Assembly: GCA_002397275.1 (NCBI GenBank)
Contig: DHAA01000118.1
Coordinates: 1-18,081 of the forward strand
DNA from: Thermacetogenium sp. UBA4966
GTDB lineage: Bacteria > Bacillota > DSM-12270 > Thermacetogeniales > Thermacetogeniaceae
DNA length: 18,081 nucleotides
Direction of reading: 5' to 3'
This document shows, in pieces, positions 6,680 to 13,661 of the stretch (positions within the stretch are counted from its first letter, which is position 1; every line of letters starts with the position of its first letter). The notes beneath the pieces were generated by a model that saw nothing but the letters and a program-made list of their open reading frames with translations, ran no database searches and had not been told where the DNA came from. Position numbers and translations under genes: made by a program.

Positions 6680-6952
6680 GATTGCAGCAACAGCGATGAG
6701 CGGGAGAGTAAGGAGTACAGCGCCCTTTCAGGGAGGCCATGCCATAGACTGGAAGTATGGCCAGGGGCCGTCTTTCTGAAGTTCGCCCGTTAGCTGCGAC
6801 GCTGAATGCCTTATTGCCATAATAGGGTTACTAGGCGGCGCCGGTCGTACCGTTATAACCAAAGTTTACCCTAAAGTGGGCCTCAGGGCCAAGAAGGGTG
6901 GTACCGCGTGGGTGTCTAACCCCCGTCCCTTAGTGAACGGGGGTTTGTTTTT
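6680..6952 (+). promoter_or_regulatory. T-box leader (tRNA-Phe sensing) of pheST
   Basis: A T-box riboswitch that senses uncharged tRNA. The 14-base T-box core AGGGTGGTACCGCG lies at 6895-6908, inside the antiterminator; its UGGU bulge suits the ACCA end of a tRNA with discriminator A. Stem I shows the typical CAGGGAG and GACTGGAAG elements around 6728-6755. A closing pair GCAGC 6684-6688 / GCTGC 6793-6797 bounds it. The specifier is read as UUC (Phe) at 6782-6784, in CTGAAGTTCG, matching the downstream genes. AAGGG at 6894-6898 can pair with CCCTT at 6927-6931, which excludes the terminator. Stem boundaries are by eye. Confidence 0.9.
6918..6952 (+). terminator. T-box-controlled intrinsic terminator
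   Basis: AACCCCCGT at 6918-6926 pairs perfectly with ACGGGGGTT at 6937-6945 around a 10-base loop, followed by TGTTTTT. Part of the loop (CCCTT, 6927-6931) is needed for the alternative antiterminator, so termination is relieved when uncharged tRNA-Phe is bound. Confidence 0.92.
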
Positions 6953-6978
6953 ATGTTGGAAAAAGGAGTGTAATCGGC

Positions 6979-8001
6979 TTGGAACAGAAGATCAACAGTA
7001 TTAAGGAGAGCGCCCTGCAGGAGCTGAAGATGGCAGGGAACAGAGAAGAACTGCAAGAGTTCAGAGTGAAGTACCTGGGTAAAAAGGGCTTGTTGACGAA
7101 GGTTTTAAGAGGCATGGGCGAAGTCCCTGCGGAGCTGCGGCCGCAGTTGGGACAGCAAGCCAATGAGGCGCGACTCCTCCTGGAGGAGGAACTGGACAAA
7201 AGACTGGCGGTGCTGCAGGAAAAAGATAAAGACAGGAAGCTGGCCGAGGAAACGATTGACGTCACTCTGCCCGGGCGGCCTGCGGCGCGCGGCCATCAGC
7301 ACGCCCTGACGCTGGTTCTGCAAGAGATCAAAGATATTTTTGCAAATATGGGTTTTGAGGTGGCGGAGGGTCCTGAAATAGAGTATGACTACTATAATTT
7401 TGAGGCGTTGAATCTTCCCAAAGGCCATCCTGCCCGGGATATGCAGGATTCCTTCTATATCACCGAGGAAATCTTGCTGCGCACCCATACTTCCCCTGTA
7501 CAGATTCGCGTCCTGGAGAAGCGCGTTCCGGATCTTCCGGTGCGTATTATAGCGCCGGGGAGGGTCTACCGCAGAGATGATGATGCCACACATTCCCCGA
7601 TGTTCCATCAGGTGGAGGGGCTTCTGGTGGATAAGAACTGCACACTGGGAGATCTCAAAGGAGTACTGCTCAGCTTTGCCAGGCGGATGTTCGGTCAGGA
7701 GCGGGAAATCAGGCTGCGGCCAAGCTTTTTTCCCTTTACCGAGCCCAGCGCCGAGGTGGATATTTCCTGTATCAACTGTAAGGGAGAAGGGTGCCGCGTC
7801 TGTTCCGGGACCGGCTGGCTGGAGATCCTGGGATGCGGTATGGTCCACCCCAAAGTGCTGACCAATACAGGGTATGATCCGGAAGAGGCTGTGGGCTTTG
7901 CCTTTGGTATGGGGGTTGAACGGATCGCTATGCTCAAATACGGCATTAACGACCTGCGTCTCTTCTTCGATAATGATGTTAGATTTCTGCGCCAGTTTTA
8001 G
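6979..8001 (+). CDS. pheS: Phenylalanyl-tRNA synthetase alpha subunit
   Basis: Catalytic subunit of the alpha2-beta2 enzyme that charges tRNA-Phe; 340 residues, the normal bacterial length. It starts with TTG at 6979, with AAGGAG at 6963-6968. The N-terminal coiled coil (about 1-85, with LGKKGLLTKVLRGMGEVPAE) binds tRNA. Class II motifs follow: motif 2 GRVYRRDDDATHSPMFHQVE from about residue 194, and motif 3 GMGVERIAMLKYGI near 310. The CINCKGEGCRVCSGTGW segment (about 257-273) is usual in Firmicutes PheS. It is followed by pheT after 12 bases and controlled by the T-box leader in front. Confidence 0.98.
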   Translation: MEQKINSIKESALQELKMAGNREELQEFRVKYLGKKGLLTKVLRGMGEVPAELRPQLGQQANEARLLLEEELDKRLAVLQEKDKDRKLAEETIDVTLPGRPAARGHQHALTLVLQEIKDIFANMGFEVAEGPEIEYDYYNFEALNLPKGHPARDMQDSFYITEEILLRTHTSPVQIRVLEKRVPDLPVRIIAPGRVYRRDDDATHSPMFHQVEGLLVDKNCTLGDLKGVLLSFARRMFGQEREIRLRPSFFPFTEPSAEVDISCINCKGEGCRVCSGTGWLEILGCGMVHPKVLTNTGYDPEEAVGFAFGMGVERIAMLKYGINDLRLFFDNDVRFLRQF

Positions 8002-8013
8002 GAGGGATATTCT

Positions 8014-10422
8014 TTGCGTTTATCATATCGTTGGTTGCTGGATTATGTTAAGTGTGAGCTGTCGGCTGAAGAATTAGCGGATAAATTGACTATGGCAGGC
8101 ATCGAAGCTGAGGGTACGGGTGTTCCTGTAGAGGGACTTGACAGGCTCATTGTGGGAAAGATCTTGGAAACCGCTCCTCATCCTCATGCGGATCATTTGC
8201 TGCTCTGCCGGGTGGATACAGGCGGGCGTATCATCCGGCTGGTGAGCGGCGCTCCCAACCTAAAGGCCGGCGACCGTGTTCCTGTCGCCCTGCCCGGGAC
8301 AATCCTAAAAAGCGGAAGGGTGGATGCTCGTGAGTTCCGGGGCGAACTGTCCGAGGGGATGCTCTGTTCCGGAGCGGAACTGGGAACAGATGAATGGGGA
8401 TATGGAGATGACAAGGGGATTCTGATCCTGGATCGAGAGACCATCCCGGGTACAAAGCTGGATCAGGCGATTGGTCTTGACGACCGTATACTGGAACTGG
8501 AATTGACTCCAAACCGCGGGGACTGTCAGGCTGTAATCAATGTTGCCAGAGAGGTTAAAGCCATTACCGGGGGGGAACTGCACCTTCCTGAGCCTGTGGC
8601 AGCCGAAGCGGACGACCCTACGCAAGATTATGTCGGCATCCGCATCGAGGCCCCGGATCTCTGCCGTCGCTATGCCTGCCGTATCGTGCGCAATATAAAG
8701 CTGGCGCCGTCTCCATCCTGGATGCGGCGCCGGCTCTTATCCGCGGGGGTGAGGCCGATCAACAACATAGTTGATGTGACAAACTTTGTGATGCTGGAGT
8801 ACGGCCAGCCGCTGCACGCCTTTGACTTAGACAGGATCGCAGGGTCGCGTATCACTGTGCGCCGCGCCCGCTCTCAGGAAAAAATGGTTTCTCTGGACGG
8901 GGTCGTCAGGGAGCTTGACCCTGAGATGCTGGTTATCGCCGATCAGGAGCAAGCCGTTGCGCTGGCCGGAGTGATGGGCGGCCTGGCCAGTGAGGTGACC
9001 GAGAAAACGCGCACGGTTCTTCTGGAATCCGCCTGGTTCGAGCCCTTATGTGTGAGGAGAACGGCGATGAGGCTGGGGATGCACACCGAGGCTTCCCGCC
9101 GTTTTGAAAAAGGGGTTGATCTTGAAGGTATTCTAACCGCTCTTGATCGGGCGGCACAGCTTATACAGCAGTTTGACGCCGGTGAAATAACCGCGGGTAT
9201 CGTTGATCACTACGCAAGGCCTGAAGCTGCTCGCGTGATCAGGCTGCGCACCTCGAGAGCGAACAAGATTCTGGGAACAGATCTGTCCAGGGAGGAAATC
9301 CGTGAGATTCTTACCAGACTGGATTTTTCCAGTGAACTATGCAGTCAGGACAGCCTGCTGGCGACGGTTCCTTCCTACAGAGCGGATATTTTTGAAGAAA
9401 TAGATCTCATTGAAGAGGTGGCCCGTCTTTACGGCTACGATCAGATAGATGTAACTTTTCCGGTGGGCGCGCTGGTGCAAAACAGCGTTTCTACCCCTTC
9501 CGTCAAGGAGCATGTGGTTAAGGCGGCGAGCGGCTTTGGCCTCGACGAAGTGATCGCCTACAGCTTCATCGGGGAAAGCGCCTTTGATAAGCTGAAGATT
9601 CCCCCGGAAAGCCCGCTGCGCTCTGTGCTCAGGATCCGCAACCCCCTGCGTGATGAACAGAGCGTGATGCGCACAACGTTGCTGCCGGGGCTGATGGATG
9701 CCGTAATCTATAACTGCAACCGCAAACTAGTTAATCTGGGCATGTTTGAGGCGGGTAAGGTGTTCATACCCCGCGGCCCCGGCCAGATCCCGGATGAGCG
9801 TCTCCACCTTGGAATCGCCGCCTGCGGGGAAACGGAAGGCGGCTGGCAGGGGAGAGGGACAGAACGCGATTATTACTATGTGAAAGGGATTATCGAAGGG
9901 ATCTTTGACCAGTTGGGGATAAAAAAGCTGCAGTTCCGGCGTTTGTCGGATTGCCCTTTTCTACACTCCGGCAGGGGAGCACGCCTCCTTTATGAAGAAG
10001 AAGAACTGGGTTATCTCGGTGAACTGCACCCGAATGTCATAGCCAATTACGATCTCCCTCTCAGGGTTGTCGTCTGTGAGGTTGATCTGGAAAAGGCGGT
10101 TTCTTGCAGCAGCCGGCAGCTGCTCTATCAGCCGATCCCCCGCTTCCCCGGCATAAACAGGGACCTGGCTTTGGTGGCGCCTGCCGCCGTACCGGCTGAA
10201 CAGGTTGAGGCGATTATCTACAGGGCAGGGGGGGATATGCTGCGGCAGTGCCGGCTGTTCGACATATATTCCGGAGATCAGGTGCCGGAAGGATACAGGA
10301 GTTTGGCTTATTCCCTTTTCTATCAGTCATTAGAACACACATTGACCGACGAGGATGTCGCCGGGGTTCACAGGGGAATTGTTGAGGCGCTGCAAAGAGA
10401 GATCGGGGTGCGTTTAAGGTGA
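8014..10422 (+). CDS. pheT: Phenylalanyl-tRNA synthetase beta subunit
   Basis: Structural and editing partner of PheS, 802 residues, full length for bacteria. TTG start at 8014 with AGGAGGG at 8000-8006. In order: N-terminal RLSYRWLLDYV, an EMAP/OB-fold tRNA-binding domain at about 40-150 (VGKILETAPHPHADHLLLCR), the B3/B4 editing region (about 205-400, including NIVDVTNFVMLEYGQPLHAF), the B5 domain (about 405-475), the catalytic-like core (FEAGKVF around 575) and the C-terminal anticodon-binding FDX-ACB domain starting PIPRFPGINRDLALVAP near residue 708. No frameshift or missing domain is visible. Cotranscribed with pheS. Confidence 0.98.
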   Translation: MRLSYRWLLDYVKCELSAEELADKLTMAGIEAEGTGVPVEGLDRLIVGKILETAPHPHADHLLLCRVDTGGRIIRLVSGAPNLKAGDRVPVALPGTILKSGRVDAREFRGELSEGMLCSGAELGTDEWGYGDDKGILILDRETIPGTKLDQAIGLDDRILELELTPNRGDCQAVINVAREVKAITGGELHLPEPVAAEADDPTQDYVGIRIEAPDLCRRYACRIVRNIKLAPSPSWMRRRLLSAGVRPINNIVDVTNFVMLEYGQPLHAFDLDRIAGSRITVRRARSQEKMVSLDGVVRELDPEMLVIADQEQAVALAGVMGGLASEVTEKTRTVLLESAWFEPLCVRRTAMRLGMHTEASRRFEKGVDLEGILTALDRAAQLIQQFDAGEITAGIVDHYARPEAARVIRLRTSRANKILGTDLSREEIREILTRLDFSSELCSQDSLLATVPSYRADIFEEIDLIEEVARLYGYDQIDVTFPVGALVQNSVSTPSVKEHVVKAASGFGLDEVIAYSFIGESAFDKLKIPPESPLRSVLRIRNPLRDEQSVMRTTLLPGLMDAVIYNCNRKLVNLGMFEAGKVFIPRGPGQIPDERLHLGIAACGETEGGWQGRGTERDYYYVKGIIEGIFDQLGIKKLQFRRLSDCPFLHSGRGARLLYEEEELGYLGELHPNVIANYDLPLRVVVCEVDLEKAVSCSSRQLLYQPIPRFPGINRDLALVAPAAVPAEQVEAIIYRAGGDMLRQCRLFDIYSGDQVPEGYRSLAYSLFYQSLEHTLTDEDVAGVHRGIVEALQREIGVRLR

Positions 10423-10513
10423 GTTGATTGACACATTTATGGTAAGCCGGCGGCAGGATTATGAAATACCTCCGGAGAAATCTTTCATATCCTCAAGAAG
10501 AAGGGGAATGATT

Positions 10514-10804
10514 ATGAGTAAAGACAATTCGGAACTTTTGGAGGCCAATAAAACCGCAGTGATCATTTACAATGAGGAGTATGTGATCAAAGGGCAGGTT
10601 GACCCTAAGGTTATTGAAAAGATCGCCGCTTATGTGGATCGGAAGATGCGGCTGGTGGGGCAAAGAAACCCGCAGCTTCCTTTGAGCAAGGTGGCGGTGC
10701 TGGCCGCCCTGAATATTGCTGAGGATTTGGTCAAGCTGCACGAGGATTATGAAACTCTATCAAAGCAACTGGATGAGGTGAAAAAACTAGGCAGCGGGCA
10801 ATGA
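10514..10804 (+). CDS. zapA: Cell division protein ZapA
   Basis: Small FtsZ-ring-associated protein, 96 residues, family length. It promotes bundling of FtsZ filaments at midcell. The N-terminal half (NKTAVIIYNEEYVIKG, VIEKIAAYVDRKM) forms the ZapA globular head and the C-terminal half from about residue 60 is the helical dimerisation segment (LAALNIAEDLVKLHEDYETL). The frame is open from 10424, but AAGGGG at 10501-10506 fits the ATG at 10514 and the family length supports it. The 91 bases between pheT and this start hold no promoter that I can support. The stop overlaps the polX start as ATGA. Confidence 0.88.
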   Translation: MSKDNSELLEANKTAVIIYNEEYVIKGQVDPKVIEKIAAYVDRKMRLVGQRNPQLPLSKVAVLAALNIAEDLVKLHEDYETLSKQLDEVKKLGSGQ

Positions 10805-12516
10805 ATAACTGGGAAATCGCCAAGGTTTTTGATGAGATTGCGGACCTGCTCGATATACTCGGAGAGAATCCCTATAAATCACGCGCCTACAGAAGGGCTG
10901 CCCATAAGATCGGAAACGCCTATCTCGATGTGGAACAGCTTTCCCGGGAGGGGCGTCTCTTAGAGATACCCGGGATCGGGTCCGCGCTGGAAAAGAAAGT
11001 TGAGGAACTGATCAATACAGGGGAATTGGATTACCTTATACAGCTCCGCAAAAAAGCGCCCGCTTCCCTGCGCCGGCTCCTGCTGATCCCAGGAATCGGA
11101 ATAAAAACGCTCCAGCTAATTTACCAGCGGCTGGGGATAACCGATCTAGAGGGCCTGGAGGCTGCGGCAAGGGAGAAACGCCTGCGCCGGCTGCCGGGTA
11201 TCGGTGTGAAGACCGAACAAGCCATTTTGCATGGACTGCAGAACCATGCATTTCTCAGAAGAAGGATGCTCCTTCATCACGCCTTTGCTTTTGCCGGTGA
11301 AATAGAAGACTATTTAAAAAATAAAGCGGCCGGTCCGGCTGCGATTCAGGCGGCCGGCAGCCTTCGCCGCGGCAAGGAAACTGTTGGCGATCTTGATTTT
11401 GTCGCGGCTGCCGATAACCCTGCGCCTCTTGCGCAGGCATTTAAAGAGGCGCCTTTCGTCAAAGAAGTTGTCGCGGCGGGGGAAGCCAAAGTGACGATCA
11501 TGACCAAATGGGGGTTCCAGGCGGATCTTCTCATCGTGCAGCCGCAGCTTTTCGCCTCTGCCCTGCAGCACTTTACAGGGTCAAAGGAGCACAACGTCGC
11601 TTTGAGAAGGATAGCCCGAGAACGGGGTTTTAAGGTCAGCGAACATGGGATAGGCAGCGCTGATCAGACGACTGCTCCCTCAACTGAGGAAGAACTTTAC
11701 AGACAGCTGGGGATGGCCTATATACCGCCGGAACTGCGGGAAGACAGAGGAGAGATAGAGGCGGCCCAAAGCGGCGCTCTTCCGGATCTGCTGGAAGCCG
11801 CTGAGATTAAGGGGGATCTGCATATCCACAGCGAGTGGAGCGACGGCGCCAATACCCTGCAGGAACTGGCTGCTGCAGCCCAAGAGCGCGGCTATCAGTA
11901 CCTGGCTGTCACCGATCACTCCAGGTCTCTGCATATTGCCCGCGGCTTGACAGAAGAGAGGGTGCGGCAGCAGCGGGAGGAGATCGATCGCCTCAATGAA
12001 GGTTTCACGAATTTTCGTCTGTTGGCCGGGATCGAGGTCGATATACTTCCTGACGGCAGTTTGGATTTCGACGATCAGCTCCTGGCGGAGATGGATATTG
12101 TCATCGCTTCGGTGCACTCGGGGTTCAAACAGGATGAGAAGACACTCACCAAAAGGGTGGTTAATGCTCTGCGGAACAGGCATGTGGATATCATCGGGCA
12201 TCCCACGGGGCGTCTATTGGGGCGCAGAGAGCCGTATGCTATTGATGTTGGTTTGCTGCTGGAGGTGGCCGCAGAGACAGATACCGCCCTGGAGGTCAAC
12301 GCCTCCCCGGACCGGCTTGATCTTAACGACGAGTATATCCGGCAAGGCAGAGAACTGGGGGTGCGTTTTGCCGTCAACACCGACTCTCACGACCTGCATT
12401 ATTTGGACGATGTTTTTTATGGGGTCCTGCAGGCGCGCCGCGGCTGGGCGGAGAGAGAAGATATCGTCAATACTCTGCCTTTGAACGAACTAGATGATTG
12501 GTTAAGCGATAGGTAA
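10801..12516 (+). CDS. polX: DNA polymerase X family, Pol beta core plus PHP exonuclease domain
   Basis: Bacterial PolX, 571 residues, essentially the length of B. subtilis PolX; a gap-filling repair polymerase. Three helix-hairpin-helix DNA contacts are seen as IPGIG (56-60), IPGIG (96-100) and LPGIG (131-135). The nucleotidyltransferase site is GSLRRGKETVGDLDF (186-200) with Asp197 and Asp199 and the third acid at Asp242 (QADLL). The C-terminal PHP domain (about 335-571), a metal-dependent 3'-5' exonuclease in known members, keeps its ligands: HIHSEWSDG (341-349), TDH (371-373), E412, H439, H467, and DSH (528-530). All catalytic residues seem intact. It overlaps zapA by 4 bases. Confidence 0.97.
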   Translation: MNNWEIAKVFDEIADLLDILGENPYKSRAYRRAAHKIGNAYLDVEQLSREGRLLEIPGIGSALEKKVEELINTGELDYLIQLRKKAPASLRRLLLIPGIGIKTLQLIYQRLGITDLEGLEAAAREKRLRRLPGIGVKTEQAILHGLQNHAFLRRRMLLHHAFAFAGEIEDYLKNKAAGPAAIQAAGSLRRGKETVGDLDFVAAADNPAPLAQAFKEAPFVKEVVAAGEAKVTIMTKWGFQADLLIVQPQLFASALQHFTGSKEHNVALRRIARERGFKVSEHGIGSADQTTAPSTEEELYRQLGMAYIPPELREDRGEIEAAQSGALPDLLEAAEIKGDLHIHSEWSDGANTLQELAAAAQERGYQYLAVTDHSRSLHIARGLTEERVRQQREEIDRLNEGFTNFRLLAGIEVDILPDGSLDFDDQLLAEMDIVIASVHSGFKQDEKTLTKRVVNALRNRHVDIIGHPTGRLLGRREPYAIDVGLLLEVAAETDTALEVNASPDRLDLNDEYIRQGRELGVRFAVNTDSHDLHYLDDVFYGVLQARRGWAEREDIVNTLPLNELDDWLSDR

Positions 12517-12590
12517 CTCATCATGTAAACATGGCCATAGCCTCTTGGTAAAAATTATTTTCCAAATATAGAGTGGGGGAGGAAGAACCG

Positions 12591-13544
12591 GTGAAGATAG
12601 GCGAGGTATTTGAAATTGCTATTCGCAAAGGGATTGCGGCGGACCCCAGAGGTGAAGTGGGGATCAGAAGAGAACTGGACAGGCGCAAAAAAGACTATGA
12701 ATCCCTTGACGAAAGAGAGAGAAAAGATTTTGATCAGGAAACATTGACAAACCCTTACAGCGACAGCAGGGTACTGTGCGGCGATCCCGAAAGTGACGTG
12801 CAGAGAGTTTTGGCGGGGATCGATATGGAAGTGGGAGAGATTCTCCTGGCGGATCGCCTGCGGGAAAGGGGAGACAGAATTGATCTGATCATCTCCCATC
12901 ACCCGGAGGGAAAAGCGCTGGCAGCCTTGTATGATGTTATGCATATCCAGGAGGATGAACTCCATCAGCTAGGTGTGCCCATCAATGTGGCGGAAGGACT
13001 GATGTCCGAAAGAATTGCCGAGGTAGAGCGCCGTTTCATGCCGATCAACCATAACAGGTCGGTGGATGCCGCAGCCCTTCTGGGCATACCGATGATCTGC
13101 GTACACACCCCCGCCGATAACCTGGTTCAGGGTTTTCTGAACCGCTATTTTGCCGAACACGGCCCCCAAACGGTGGGCGATATAGTTAAACTGTTAAAGG
13201 ATATCCCTGAATACCGGGAGGCCGGCAAGCGCAATGCCGGACCGAAGATTGTGGCGGGCAAGGAGAAAAGGCAGGCCGGCAAAATCTTTGTGGATATGAC
13301 CGGCGGTACAAGCGGCTCCAAGAAGTCCTATGAAAAACTGTCGGCAGCCGGAGTGGGAACCATCGTGGGGATGCACATGAGCGAGGAGCACCGCAGGGAG
13401 GCGGAGAAATATTTTCTCAATGTGATCATCGCCGGGCATATGGCCAGCGATTCTCTGGGACTGAACCTCTTTCTGGATGAACTCGCCGGGCAGGGGGTGG
13501 AGATCATCCCCTGCTCCGGGCTGTTGCGGTTCAGCCGCCTATAA
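12591..13544 (+). CDS. Divergent NIF3-family (NGG1p-interacting-factor-3-like) protein
   Basis: A 317-residue soluble protein of the NIF3-like superfamily, to which the YbgI and YqfO metal-binding proteins belong; their cellular role is unsettled. The frame is open from a GTG at 12573, but GGAGG at 12578-12582 is placed for the GTG at 12591, so I use that. Metal-site-like motifs are LIISHHPEG (99-107), VHTPADN (171-177) and AGHMASDSLG (281-290); VDMTGGTSGSKKSY (234-247) is another conserved-looking block. The final motif lacks the glutamate that follows the last histidine in classical members. An N-terminal charged region (about 15-60) precedes the core. It lies between polX and mutS2, with gaps of 74 and 117 bases. 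Function unknown. Confidence 0.7.
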   Translation: MKIGEVFEIAIRKGIAADPRGEVGIRRELDRRKKDYESLDERERKDFDQETLTNPYSDSRVLCGDPESDVQRVLAGIDMEVGEILLADRLRERGDRIDLIISHHPEGKALAALYDVMHIQEDELHQLGVPINVAEGLMSERIAEVERRFMPINHNRSVDAAALLGIPMICVHTPADNLVQGFLNRYFAEHGPQTVGDIVKLLKDIPEYREAGKRNAGPKIVAGKEKRQAGKIFVDMTGGTSGSKKSYEKLSAAGVGTIVGMHMSEEHRREAEKYFLNVIIAGHMASDSLGLNLFLDELAGQGVEIIPCSGLLRFSRL

Positions 13545-13576
13545 CAGGGGTAAGTTCCGGCAGCCCTGCGCCTATT

Positions 13577-13632
13577 CCCGCCGCGGTTAGCAGAGGATCA
13601 GGGGGAACGAGGCGCCTCGGTTAGGCGGCGGG
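13577..13632. repeat. GC-rich inverted repeat before mutS2
   Basis: CCCGCCGC at 13577-13584 is the exact reverse complement of GCGGCGGG at 13625-13632, and between them lies the perfect 12-base palindrome CGAGGCGCCTCG (13608-13619). No T-run follows, so it is not an intrinsic terminator. In RNA it could form a branched stem just ahead of the mutS2 ribosome site; an effect on translation or RNA stability is speculation. Confidence 0.4.
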
Positions 13633-13661
13633 CTGATGCAAACGAGAGGGAGAAAGCTCAG

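Noticed and set aside
7105..7848. Long minus-strand open frame (247 codons) antisense to pheS
   Set aside because: It lies wholly inside pheS, has no recognisable domain or ribosome site, and is explained by the codon bias of the real gene.
11680..12201. Minus-strand open frame of 173 codons inside polX
   Set aside because: Antisense to the intact PHP domain; no motif or start signal.
12545..12572. Promoter-like TTGGTA / TATAGA before the NIF3-family gene
   Set aside because: The start point would fall inside the ribosome binding site, and both boxes are weak.
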